From JAGMES01 sp023128035 (GTDB lineage Bacteria; Bacillota; Halanaerobiia; DY22613), in contig DAOVRZ010000068.1 of the NCBI GenBank assembly GCA_030627905.1, forward strand, positions 1 to 31,343: 31,343 nt of DNA, written 5' to 3'. The position numbers were made by a program, and so were the translations under genes. The notes under the pieces were generated by a model. The model did not search any database. It worked only from the letters and a program-made list of their open reading frames with translations, and was not told the DNA's origin. This document shows, in pieces, positions 6,535-14,898 of the stretch (positions are counted from its first letter, which is position 1; every line of letters starts with the position of its first letter).

Positions 6535-8505
6535 TTATACTTTAAACCGACTTACCATCTCATCCAATGAATTACTCAAATCAGATAAAGATTCTGATAA
6601 ACGTTCAATCTCATCCATAGCAGCAAATTGCTCTTCTGTAGAAGCAGAAACCTCTTCAGCTGAGGCCGCATTCTCCTCTGCAATATTAGAAATCCGTTCA
6701 GCACCTGACACAATCTGGGTCATATTGCTAGATACATTATCAATCATTTCTTTCGTTTTCTGAATAGCAGTTAAAGTTGTATCAAAAGATGTAAAGATAT
6801 CATTAAATATATTTTTACTCTCAGCAACCACATCTTGACCTAACTCAATCTGTTTCGCTCCTTCTTCCATTACACTAGAAGCCAATTTAGAATAATTCTG
6901 AGTCGTGTCTACTAATTTTCGTATTTTTCCTGCTGAAACAGAAACTTCTTCAGCCAAAGCTCGAATCTCTCTAGCTACTACCCCAAAACCACGACCATCT
7001 TCACCAGCCCGTGCAGCCTCAATCGCTGCATTCAAGGCGAGTAAATTAGTCTGCTTAGCAATACTTTCTATAATATTAACTATATTAGCAATCTCATCAG
7101 CAGCGTTTGTCATTTCATTAATAACACTGTTAGACTTAACTATACTCTTTTGAATTACATCCATCTGCTCAACAACCCGATTCATCGTATCAGTTCCATG
7201 ATTAGCTTTTGCTTGAGTTTCAGAAGCAATATCCTGTTCATTTTTACTGTTATCGGTCAAACCATCTACTATATTATTTAAATAATTAAGTTTCACATTT
7301 ACTTCATCAATTAGATGAGATTGGTCTTCAGCACCAGATGCTACTTGCTGAATACTACTGCTAACTTGTTCAGAAACCTTTGTTGATAATTGAACAGATC
7401 CAAAAATCTTCTGACTTGCATTTTTAACTTCACGAGATTTGTCCAATATATCCAAAATCAATTTGCGTAAATGTGAAGTCATCTCATTTAAAGTATCTGC
7501 CAAATCACCAATTTCATCATTTCCATTTTTTTGAATCTTCTCAGTAAAATTGCCTTGGGCAATAGATTCAGCAGATATAACTAATTGTTTAATCCGATCA
7601 GAAATCCAAATTCTAGTAACAAAAGCCATTACACCAATTATGATGAGCAAAGTTATAAGTGAAATGTTCTTCAATTGACGCAACAATATGTTAATATCTT
7701 CAAATGCATCACTCTTTGGCACTTGTAACATCAAGACAGAATTTACTAAAGGTATATGTTTTATAAAAGTTAAGCGTTCTTTATTTGCATAATCATAAAT
7801 TCCAAATAAAATTTCTTCAGTTTTAAACGATTCATTAAAAAATGACTGATTTACAAATTTTTCACTATCAATCTCTGATTCTCTATCAGATCCAAGCACA
7901 ATACCTTGAGAATTAACCAATAACATCGTAGATTTGTCGATACTATAATTTTGCATAATTGATACAAATTGCATTGAGTCAATAAGTATAGAAAAAACAC
8001 CCACAACTTCATCACTATAAGACAATGTAATAGGAACAGCAACACGAAACTGTTCAGAACTATTTAGAGCTGGAAACCAGGACAGTGTACCACTTTCTTT
8101 TGTTGTGATATACCAATCTTTATTCTGTAAATTATTCACATCGCCAACTTCGGGATATGTAAAATACCCACCATCCTCTGTAACTATTTCACATCTTGCC
8201 ATCCAGGGATATTTATTACGAAGTTCTTCTACATCATTGGCAAACAAATCAGGAATACCATTGATAACAAGATTAACTGTATCTGATTTGCCTAATTCAG
8301 CTGTTAAACTTTCTGCTTCTGCTACAAACCTCTCGATTTCATGATATGCAGCACCTAGATTTTTTATATTTATAACCTTAATCTTTTCTGTTAGAATATC
8401 TTTGACATCAGTTTTAATTTTAAGATACATCAAAGTTAGTGGAATAATCACAACAACTAAGACAATCGCCATTAATTTCAATCCGATCTTTGAAATGTGC
8501 CGCAT
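6535..8505 (-). CDS. Methyl-accepting chemotaxis protein with Cache sensor
   Basis: The 656-residue transmembrane receptor is arranged as follows: TM1 at about 8-28, an extracellular Cache-type sensor at about 30-275 (with NKDWYITTKES and FSILIDSMQF), TM2 at about 280-300, a HAMP domain at about 300-355, and a long coiled-coil signalling domain whose hairpin tip (IVNIIESIAKQTNLLALNAA, then GFGVVAREIRALAEE) is the conserved CheA/CheW contact. It would pass ligand binding to flagellar control. The WY and Asp positions partly match the amino-acid-binding dCache motif, but the usual Arg is Lys (KDWY). The gene lies directly downstream of the proline-oxidation operon on the same strand, so an amino-acid ligand is plausible but unproven. 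AAAGGAG precedes the ATG. Confidence 0.9.
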   Translation of the reverse strand: MRHISKIGLKLMAIVLVVVIIPLTLMYLKIKTDVKDILTEKIKVINIKNLGAAYHEIERFVAEAESLTAELGKSDTVNLVINGIPDLFANDVEELRNKYPWMARCEIVTEDGGYFTYPEVGDVNNLQNKDWYITTKESGTLSWFPALNSSEQFRVAVPITLSYSDEVVGVFSILIDSMQFVSIMQNYSIDKSTMLLVNSQGIVLGSDRESEIDSEKFVNQSFFNESFKTEEILFGIYDYANKERLTFIKHIPLVNSVLMLQVPKSDAFEDINILLRQLKNISLITLLIIIGVMAFVTRIWISDRIKQLVISAESIAQGNFTEKIQKNGNDEIGDLADTLNEMTSHLRKLILDILDKSREVKNASQKIFGSVQLSTKVSEQVSSSIQQVASGAEDQSHLIDEVNVKLNYLNNIVDGLTDNSKNEQDIASETQAKANHGTDTMNRVVEQMDVIQKSIVKSNSVINEMTNAADEIANIVNIIESIAKQTNLLALNAAIEAARAGEDGRGFGVVAREIRALAEEVSVSAGKIRKLVDTTQNYSKLASSVMEEGAKQIELGQDVVAESKNIFNDIFTSFDTTLTAIQKTKEMIDNVSSNMTQIVSGAERISNIAEENAASAEEVSASTEEQFAAMDEIERLSESLSDLSNSLDEMVSRFKV

Positions 8506-8543
8506 ATAATTTTCTCTCCTTTACAAGGGAATATACTCACATG

Positions 8544-8576
8544 TAGCCTACCCTGATGAAAAATCAGGGTAGGCTA
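8544..8576 (-). terminator. Hairpin between pruA and the chemotaxis gene
   Basis: TAGCCTACCCTGAT (8544-8557) and ATCAGGGTAGGCTA (8563-8576) form a perfect 14-pair stem with a five-base loop. No strong T-run follows on either strand. It may end transcripts of the pruA operon or lie in the leader of the receptor gene as a regulatory or RNA-stabilising stem. Confidence 0.55.
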
Positions 8577-8714
8577 TACAATGTAATAATAATTACTTAT
8601 TCGCCAAGTTCGAAGATTATCCTCCTAATTGTTCATAATAAATATATTTTTTTTAGTCTCAGTTAACTAATTTTAGTTAAAAATATTATAATTTTTTATT
8701 TTTGAATTCTTATT

Positions 8715-10346
8715 TTATTCTTCATCCAAAAAAGGATAACGATAGTTCACTGCTGGTACAAAAGTTTCTTTGATTGTTCTTGGAGAAGTCCAGCGGATCA
8801 GATTCAATATACTACCAGCTTTATCATTAGTCCCAGAAGCACGACCACCACCAAACGGTTGTTGACCAACTACTGCTCCAGTTGGTTTATCATTGATGTA
8901 GAAGTTACCTGCTGCATTAGTCAAAATTTCTTGAGCCAGCACAATCGCCTGACGATCTTGAGCAAAGATACAGCCAGTAAGCGCATATGGTGAAGTTTGA
9001 TCACAAATATGAAGAGTTTCTTCAAACTTGTCAGCCTCATATACGTAAATTGTCAATACTGGGCCAAAGATTTCTTCTTCCATAGTCTTAAAATCTGGAG
9101 TTTTAGCTAAAATCACTGTAGGCTCAATGAAGTAACCAACGGAATCATCACAATTTCCACCAACTAAAATTTCAGCATCTTCATGCCCTTTAGTATAATC
9201 GATATATTCTTTAATTGTTTTATAAGCACCTTTATCGATAACAGCATTAACAAAATTAGTGAAGTCTTGAGGATCACCCATCTTCAACTCGCTAACTTGC
9301 TTAACCAATTCTTCTCTAATCTCCTCCCAGAGATTTGTAGGAATATATGCTCTAGACGCTGCTGAACATTTCTGACCTTGATACTCAAAAGCACCACGTA
9401 CTAAACCAGTTACCACAGGAGCAACTTGTGCTGATTTATGAACAAATACGAAGTCCTTTCCACCAGTTTCACCAACAATGCGTGGATAAGAACTATATTT
9501 AGCAATGTTGTCACCGATTTTCTTCCACATATTCTGGAATACTTCAGTAGAACCAGTAAAATGAATACCAGCTAATTCTGGACTATCTAAAACTGGATCC
9601 CCAACTTGAGAACCAGAACCAGGGATAAAGTTAATGACTCCAGCTGGCAAGCCTGCTTCTTCTAAAATCTTCATGATAAAGTATGCAGAATATACTGCAG
9701 AAGATGCTGGTTTCCAAAGAACAACGTTTCCTAACATCGCTGGAGATGTTGGTAAGTTTCCAGCAATAGAAGTAAAGTTAAATGGAGTAATCGCAAAGAT
9801 GAAACCTTCTAATGGACGATGCTCTAAGCGATTCCAAAAATCTGTTGGTGAATAAGGTTGTTCTTTATAGAGTTCAGTTACATAATAAGTATTATAACGG
9901 AAGAAATCGATCAATTCACACGCGGAATCAATCTCAGCTTGATAAGCATTTTTACTTTGTCCAAGCATTGTAGCAGCATTTAATAATGCTCTGTATGGGC
10001 CAGCTAAAAGCTCCCCAGCCTTCTTAAAGATAGCAACTCTATCTTCCCATGCCATTTTAGCCCACTCTTTTTGAGCTTTTGTTGCAGCCTCAACAGCCAT
10101 TTGAACTTCTTTAGCTCCAGCCTTATGATAAACACCCAAAACATGTTGATGATCATGAGGTATTCTACATTCGCCTAAATTTCCGGTTTTAACCTCTTTA
10201 CCACCAATAATCAAAGGAATCTCAATCTTTTGATTTTTAAGTTCTTCCAGCTTAGCTTTAAGTTCAGCTTTTTCTGGACTACCAGGACCATAACTTAGGA
10301 TTGGTTCATTTACAGGAGTTTCTAATTTATAAAATGCATTACTCAT
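8715..10346 (-). CDS. pruA: L-glutamate gamma-semialdehyde (P5C) dehydrogenase
   Basis: This is a 543-residue aldehyde dehydrogenase of the long ALDH4/TIGR01236-type P5C dehydrogenase group, matching the family's usual length. The oxyanion/cofactor region ITPFNFTSIAGN (186-197), the Rossmann GSTEVF (265-270), the general-base Glu in GETGGKD (Glu293) and the nucleophile Cys in GQKCSAAS (Cys327) are all present. It oxidises glutamate semialdehyde (from P5C) to glutamate with NAD. A strong AAGGAGG precedes the ATG. It is the last gene of the operon whose first five genes encode a multi-subunit dehydrogenase, and this pairing identifies the pathway as proline (or hydroxyproline-like) oxidation. 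The stand-alone enzyme replaces the PutA fusion seen in many Gram-negative bacteria. Confidence 0.93.
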   Translation of the reverse strand: MSNAFYKLETPVNEPILSYGPGSPEKAELKAKLEELKNQKIEIPLIIGGKEVKTGNLGECRIPHDHQHVLGVYHKAGAKEVQMAVEAATKAQKEWAKMAWEDRVAIFKKAGELLAGPYRALLNAATMLGQSKNAYQAEIDSACELIDFFRYNTYYVTELYKEQPYSPTDFWNRLEHRPLEGFIFAITPFNFTSIAGNLPTSPAMLGNVVLWKPASSAVYSAYFIMKILEEAGLPAGVINFIPGSGSQVGDPVLDSPELAGIHFTGSTEVFQNMWKKIGDNIAKYSSYPRIVGETGGKDFVFVHKSAQVAPVVTGLVRGAFEYQGQKCSAASRAYIPTNLWEEIREELVKQVSELKMGDPQDFTNFVNAVIDKGAYKTIKEYIDYTKGHEDAEILVGGNCDDSVGYFIEPTVILAKTPDFKTMEEEIFGPVLTIYVYEADKFEETLHICDQTSPYALTGCIFAQDRQAIVLAQEILTNAAGNFYINDKPTGAVVGQQPFGGGRASGTNDKAGSILNLIRWTSPRTIKETFVPAVNYRYPFLDEE

Positions 10347-10394
10347 TTCGTTCTACCTCCTTAAAATTTTTATTCTGAAAATTATTTAACTACT

Positions 10395-11540
10395 TTAAAC
10401 CACAGATGGTTCGAGAATCAATTCACCACGATCAAAGCGACCTAAATCTAAGTCTAGTTTCATACTTAACTCTTGATCTGAAATCATCTCTGCCATCAGG
10501 ATTCCTACCATTGGTGCAATCATAAAACCATGACCACTAAAGCCTATCGCCATATAAAAACCTGACACTGTCTCACTTTCACACAAAATAGGTTGACGGT
10601 CAGGAGTAATATTATATAAGCCAGACCATTGACGAACTACACGCAAATGTTTCAATGATGGTAATAACCATGTTGCTTTTTCGGCCATCTCCTCTAAGAA
10701 TTGCCAGCTACTCTGAATATTATAATCTCGTGGTTCATTTGGATCACCAAAACCCATGATAAAACTTCCATGTGGGCTTTGCTGACAATAAATATTATAA
10801 GAGAAAGACATAACCATTGGGCCTTGCATGGCTTGAACAGGTTCAGTTACCAAAATCTGATGACGTTCTGCATATACTGGTATTTCCAATCCTGCCATCT
10901 GACCAATCAATGCAGAATATCCACCAGCAGCGTTAACTACCTTTTCAGTAGAAATATAGCCTTTGTTTGTATCAACACCAACAATTTTGCCATTTTCTTG
11001 TCTTATACCTACTACCTCAGTATGAGTATAAATCTCTACACCCAAACGTTTCGCAGCATCCGCATAAGCCTGAGTTACTAAAAATGGATTCGCATGACCA
11101 TCGGTTGGGCAAAATGCTCCACCAACCATTTTATCTGTATTTAGGTAAGATACAATATCTTTCGCCTCATCTGGTGTAACCAATCTTGAAGGAATATCAA
11201 GACTGTGCTGAAGTTCAATATTCTTCTTAAATTGTTCCATTTCTCTATCAGAGTAAGCTAAAAGTAGATAACCTTCTTGTTTAAGTTCAATATCTCGCTT
11301 TGTTTCGAAAATTTCATTCATATTCTCAAGAATTTTCATACTTTCTTTAGCAAGACGACAATTCATCTCAGTACCCCATTGCTGACGAACACCCGCGCCA
11401 CAACGGCCTGTAGCACCAGATGCTAGAAAATTCTTTTCAATTACTACTACATCTTTCATACCTAACCTGGCTAAGTTATATGCTATTGCACACCCTACAA
11501 CGCCACCACCGATAATTACTACAGATGCTTTAGTCTTCAT
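10395..11540 (-). CDS. FAD-dependent proline-dehydrogenase/HcnC-like catalytic subunit
   Basis: The protein belongs to the DAO (D-amino-acid-oxidase-fold) family. Its N-terminal dinucleotide-binding motif is VVIIGGGVVGCAIAYNLARLG, followed by SGATGRCGAGVRQQWG, where sarcosine-oxidase-like and HcnC proteins bind flavin. The C-terminal motif GLYNITPDRQPIL plus GFSGHGFMIAPMVG closes the FAD site. I prefer the ATG at 11540 (381 residues, with GGTAGGTG upstream) to the GTG at 11549. It overlaps the upstream BFD-type gene by 11 bases. Length and fold match the beta (catalytic) subunit of dye-linked L-proline dehydrogenases of Thermococcales and HcnC of HCN synthase. With pruA next, proline is the most likely substrate. 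Sarcosine, D-proline and hydroxyproline are alternatives. Confidence 0.85.
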   Translation of the reverse strand: MKTKASVVIIGGGVVGCAIAYNLARLGMKDVVVIEKNFLASGATGRCGAGVRQQWGTEMNCRLAKESMKILENMNEIFETKRDIELKQEGYLLLAYSDREMEQFKKNIELQHSLDIPSRLVTPDEAKDIVSYLNTDKMVGGAFCPTDGHANPFLVTQAYADAAKRLGVEIYTHTEVVGIRQENGKIVGVDTNKGYISTEKVVNAAGGYSALIGQMAGLEIPVYAERHQILVTEPVQAMQGPMVMSFSYNIYCQQSPHGSFIMGFGDPNEPRDYNIQSSWQFLEEMAEKATWLLPSLKHLRVVRQWSGLYNITPDRQPILCESETVSGFYMAIGFSGHGFMIAPMVGILMAEMISDQELSMKLDLDLGRFDRGELILEPSVV

Positions 11541-11808
11541 CTTCTTCACCTACCAACTCACCTAGTTTAATTCCCCCAATAGGTGGACGATGGGTTGGAA
11601 GTAAAATTTCTTCCATCTTTTTACCAGTTGCGGCAGCAATTTCCCGGGCAATTATCTGACTACAGGTTTTGCCTTGACAAGAGCCCATACCACACCGGGA
11701 GATTCGTTTAATTTCATCCAAAGAAGTAAAACCTTCCTGAATCAATTCTCTAATTTCACCTAGGGTCACATCTTCGCAACGACAAACAATAATCTTATCA
11801 TCCATCAT
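11530..11808 (-). CDS. BFD-like [2Fe-2S] subunit of the dehydrogenase
   Basis: This 92-residue protein has the BFD-like [2Fe-2S] layout: IVCRCEDVT near the N-terminus (two Cys, C-x-C) and CGMGSCQGKTC about 30 residues later. It corresponds to the C-terminal extension of HcnB-type subunits or to the small subunit of dye-linked proline dehydrogenases, and should relay electrons between flavins or to an acceptor. Its ATG follows GGGGGGTC and overlaps the stop of the 4Fe-4S gene by four bases. Its own tail overlaps the catalytic subunit. The acidic C-terminus (GEEDED) is unusual but not diagnostic. Confidence 0.85.
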   Translation of the reverse strand: MMDDKIIVCRCEDVTLGEIRELIQEGFTSLDEIKRISRCGMGSCQGKTCSQIIAREIAAATGKKMEEILLPTHRPPIGGIKLGELVGEEDED

Positions 11809-12302
11809 TTTGACCCCCCTACTCTGATATTGCGGACAGTCATCAACAACTCTTTAGGAACTGCTACCCCTACTAATGCTGTATGATCCTGAGCTTTACC
11901 ATCTCGAATTTCTACTACTTTACCTGTACAGACTTCTTTTCCTTCACGATCCAATGCCGCCACTTCCTCACCAACTACAGGACGAGGTAAAAATTCATAA
12001 GGCATCTTCACAACTCCAAATTCTTCATCATAGTTCTGATCCAAAATAAAAATAGCTAACCCTGGACATTTAGTAACACATAATCCACATCCCGTACACT
12101 TATCAAAATCAACTTCAGGAATTGTATTTATATCAACTAACTCAGTTATAGCTCCACGTTTACAGGAGTGATAACATGGATCACAGGGGATGTTTTGAAA
12201 ACATTCAATCATAGCAACTGGACCCTTAGCCATTCGTTCTGTTGACGGCATTTTCGCCTCTAAATCTTCTTTTGTAGGAATTCCTGTTACTTTTAACATC
12301 AT
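11805..12302 (-). CDS. 4Fe-4S ferredoxin-type subunit of the dehydrogenase
   Basis: This 165-residue protein has two cysteine clusters: IPCDPCYHSCKRGAI at about 54-68 and FDKCTGCGLCVTKCPG at about 86-101. The second is a textbook C-x2-C-x2-C-x3-CP box. The first, with spacing C-x2-C-x3-C, together with the last Cys of the second, could hold another cluster. The C-terminal third resembles the small beta-barrel that follows such modules (VALDREGKEVCTGKVVEIRDG). It has no signal peptide. It is coupled by four-base overlaps to its neighbours on both sides. It likely wires the flavin subunits together or to an external acceptor, as the ferredoxin-like gamma subunit does in archaeal proline dehydrogenases. 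Confidence 0.85.
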   Translation of the reverse strand: MMLKVTGIPTKEDLEAKMPSTERMAKGPVAMIECFQNIPCDPCYHSCKRGAITELVDINTIPEVDFDKCTGCGLCVTKCPGLAIFILDQNYDEEFGVVKMPYEFLPRPVVGEEVAALDREGKEVCTGKVVEIRDGKAQDHTALVGVAVPKELLMTVRNIRVGGSK

Positions 12303-13390
12303 GCATCCCCCCTTACCTTGCTTAAGCCCGCCCGAATTTTTTCACCTACAGGCCCGCTACGTAAACCTTCTAAATTATCAATAATCTGATTTCTTTTTTC
12401 TATAAGATCTTCCTGACCATATCCCAAAGTAAAAGCAGCATTTACTCCAGTCAGCTCACCTTCTAGAATCGCTGCAGTTGCTTCTTCTACTCCTGCAACA
12501 TCACCAGCGACATAAATATCAGGTACTGATGTCTCTAAGTTTTCATTCCGAACTGGTACATGTCCGCTTAATTCAGGAACATAAACCATATCACATCCTG
12601 CATGCCAAAGAAGTTCAGTCAATGGACTTAATCCAACTGCTAAACAGATTGTATCTATTTCCATTTCCCGTTCTGTACCAGGAATCTGCTGCCATTTCTC
12701 GTCCAATTGACAGATTACAGCTTTTTCAATACAATCAGTACCATGAGCAGATTTAATAGTATGTCGTGTTAAAATCGGTACACCAAGCCGACGTACTTTA
12801 GAAGCATGCACCAAATATCCGCCAATCTGTGGAGCGGCTTCAATAATCCCAACCACTTCAACTCCAGCTTGCATCAATTGGTAAGATACAATCAATCCAA
12901 TATTACCAGCGCCTATCATCAAAACTCGTTTTCCTGGAACAATCCCATAAACGTTCATCAAAGTCTGAATCGCACCTGCTCCATAAATTCCAGGTAAATC
13001 ATTATTCGTAAAAGGAAGAAATTTTTCATGGGCTCCAGTCGCAATGATAATTTTGCTAGCTTTAATTTTTACTATTTTTTCGTCTTGTAATACTGTAATA
13101 ATGCCATCTTCATAATAGCCCATAGCTGTAGTCGAAAGCATCACTTCTACATTCTCTAATTCTTTAATTTTCTCTTTCAAATCATCAGCAATATAAAATC
13201 CTCTAGTTCCTGCATGTTCACGCATTGAACCGAAAAAACGATGGGTCTGTTTAATCAATTGACCACCCAAAAAGCTATCTCTTTCTACAAGAATCACTTT
13301 TGCTCCAGTCTCACCCGCGCGAATCGCCGCTGCCAATCCTGCTGGTCCGCCACCAATTACTAAAATTTCAGTAGATTTCACTCGGATCAC
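12299..13390 (-). CDS. FAD/NAD(P)-binding HcnB-like subunit of the dehydrogenase
   Basis: The 363-residue pyridine-nucleotide-disulfide-type flavoprotein has an FAD motif at the N-terminus (ILVIGGGPAGLAAAIRAGE), a second dinucleotide fold (VLMIGAGNIGLIVSYQLMQAG, about residues 155-175), and a C-terminal VPDIYVAGDVAGVEEATAAILEGE that closes the flavin site. It matches HcnB and the alpha subunit of dye-linked proline dehydrogenases but lacks their C-terminal BFD domain, which here is a separate gene at 11530. The start is a GTG at 13390; another GTG three codons on (13381) is also possible. It overlaps the upstream [2Fe-2S] gene by about 23 bases. Confidence 0.85.
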   Translation of the reverse strand: MIRVKSTEILVIGGGPAGLAAAIRAGETGAKVILVERDSFLGGQLIKQTHRFFGSMREHAGTRGFYIADDLKEKIKELENVEVMLSTTAMGYYEDGIITVLQDEKIVKIKASKIIIATGAHEKFLPFTNNDLPGIYGAGAIQTLMNVYGIVPGKRVLMIGAGNIGLIVSYQLMQAGVEVVGIIEAAPQIGGYLVHASKVRRLGVPILTRHTIKSAHGTDCIEKAVICQLDEKWQQIPGTEREMEIDTICLAVGLSPLTELLWHAGCDMVYVPELSGHVPVRNENLETSVPDIYVAGDVAGVEEATAAILEGELTGVNAAFTLGYGQEDLIEKRNQIIDNLEGLRSGPVGEKIRAGLSKVRGDA

Positions 13391-13682
13391 CTATCCCTTT
13401 TTGCTCTTCTACTTTCATTCCCTCCTGAACTTTTGTAACACATATTTTCACATTTGGAATTCCATCCACCTTCATTTGACAGGAAGAACAGTTACCAATT
13501 GCACAAAATAAACCACGAGGACGATGGTGATGCTGACTTTCACTTAATTTACGAATTCCTGCCGCGTGCAGGGCTGCTGCTATCGTCTCACCTTCATAGC
13601 CCTCAACCTGCTGTCCGTTAAAAGTGAAGCTCACCTTACTCCCTCTCTCAAATTCGAGGATCGGATGCTTCTCCAACCTCAT
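13368..13682 (-). CDS. [2Fe-2S] HcnA-like subunit of the dehydrogenase
   Basis: With the ATG at 13682 (GGGAGG nine bases upstream; a TTG at 13691 is less likely) the protein is 104 residues, the size of HcnA. It has the plant-type ferredoxin-like fold, with VEGYEGETIAAALHAAG followed by CAIGNCSSCQMKVDG, a C-x4-C-x2-C cluster motif, and a downstream Cys (VKICVTKV) completing four ligands. It is the promoter-proximal gene of the six-gene operon that ends with pruA. All following dehydrogenase genes overlap, so a single complex with balanced subunits is expected. Confidence 0.87.
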   Translation of the reverse strand: MRLEKHPILEFERGSKVSFTFNGQQVEGYEGETIAAALHAAGIRKLSESQHHHRPRGLFCAIGNCSSCQMKVDGIPNVKICVTKVQEGMKVEEQKGIGDPSEIY

Positions 13683-13918
13683 TTGAAACAACCTCCCTTC
13701 CTTTTCTCTACTACATTCTTACAGGGAATATTGCTGTGATTAAGATAAATATTTTGATCTGTATGTACTGTTTATTCACTAATGAATTATTCTATCAATG
13801 CTTATTTCGCCACCTTCTGACATGAACCCTTCCTAGAATTCAGATTTTTTATAATTTTGTTACTATTCCGAAGTAAAAATTAATTTATAAGTAATTTTAT
13901 TCACCACAACAATGATAC

Positions 13919-13954
13919 ACCAAAAAAGCACTGCTTTCACAATGCCTTTTTGGT
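13919..13954 (-). terminator. Terminator of the orphan gene at 13975
   Basis: On the minus strand GCATTG and CAGTGC (13945-13940 and 13933-13928) form the GC core, followed by six T residues. Outer ACCAAAAA/TTTTTGGT arms (13919-13954) extend the pairing. Confidence 0.7.
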
Positions 13955-13974
13955 TATCTTCATGTGATTGCTAC

Positions 13975-14784
13975 TTATCCATGCATTTTAGTTAAATCTT
14001 TGATGAGTTTTTCGTTTATTCTTAGAATTGTTGTTGATAGTTCACTGCTATCAAGTTCTTTACCACCATATTCAATATATTTCTCTCTTAATGTATTCCA
14101 CACATTAAATAATTCTTGTTCTTCACGTGTGAATCTTCTGAATGGAGCGGGATCTGGCCCGGGAGTAGGAGTTCTAATATCTATAGGGAATTTAACCAAC
14201 TCTGGATGCTTCATATAAAGAGTTTTTAAAATACTCTGCAAATTAAATTCAATTACTCTCCATGGGGTAAGTCCCACATTTTTAGTGGTTTCTCTAGTAA
14301 ATGTAGCTTTTTGACCAACTCCATCTGTAATCTCACATGTAATAAAAATCGTTTCATTGAGTTTAACATTAGCAGTATTAATATTAATTACATGTTTCAA
14401 TTCTATTTCATACTTTGAATTTTTACCTTGAATAGGTCTATTTCCTAGTAAAGATTGAAGATTTCGCCCTCTAGATATTTTACCAGGACGTAACAATTGT
14501 TTCTTTGGATGAGTAAAAGTTAATTCCCTACTTGCAGTTCTCACTCTCCATTTATACGTAGGTTTATGGATATTATTCCGATATTTCGCTCCACCTCTTG
14601 TCATAAAAGGTTGAGCAGTTACTTGAACTGTATTAAATAAAGAAATTAATTCTTTAAAATTCTTCTCATATAAATTATAGTTCGTATTAGAAACATTGAC
14701 TGCTTGAATAATTGGCTGAATAAGTTTTTTAGAAATTAATTTAGTATTTGATCTAGCTTTTGACCTAGCTTTTTGTTTACCCAT
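13975..14784 (-). CDS. Basic orphan protein, unknown function
   Basis: I do not recognise this 269-residue protein. The first 30 residues are strongly basic and low-complexity (MGKQKARSKARSNTKLISKK), resembling an RNA/DNA-binding tail. The middle (about 70-180) alternates short hydrophobic strands with polar turns (KYEIELKHVININTANVKLNETIFITCEI), which looks like a beta-rich domain. A Pro/Gly linker (TPTPGPDPAPF) at about 209-219 separates it from a helical, charged C-terminus. No signal peptide, transmembrane segment or cysteine-rich motif is present. The ribosome site (GGAAG) is weak. It is flanked by the sbcCD operon upstream and its own terminator downstream, and may be cotranscribed with sbcC at a 114-base distance. 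A mobile or phage origin is possible. Confidence 0.6.
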   Translation of the reverse strand: MGKQKARSKARSNTKLISKKLIQPIIQAVNVSNTNYNLYEKNFKELISLFNTVQVTAQPFMTRGGAKYRNNIHKPTYKWRVRTASRELTFTHPKKQLLRPGKISRGRNLQSLLGNRPIQGKNSKYEIELKHVININTANVKLNETIFITCEITDGVGQKATFTRETTKNVGLTPWRVIEFNLQSILKTLYMKHPELVKFPIDIRTPTPGPDPAPFRRFTREEQELFNVWNTLREKYIEYGGKELDSSELSTTILRINEKLIKDLTKMHG

Positions 14785-14898
14785 ATAAAAATAACTTCCA
14801 ACTTTATTAAGATGACTTATTTTAAAATACCACCATTTGATTTATTAGGTAAGTTAAAAAATGTATCTAAACTTCACCTTTCATACTTACTTACTCAA

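Noticed and set aside
8579..8640. Flagellar-sigma (sigma-28-type) promoter before the chemotaxis gene
   Set aside because: A GGCGAATAA resembles the -10 element, but no convincing -35 element lies at the right distance.
13692..13918. Promoter or riboswitch in the leader of the dehydrogenase operon
   Set aside because: TTGATA occurs but lacks a credible -10 at 16-18 bases, and no conserved riboswitch core was seen.
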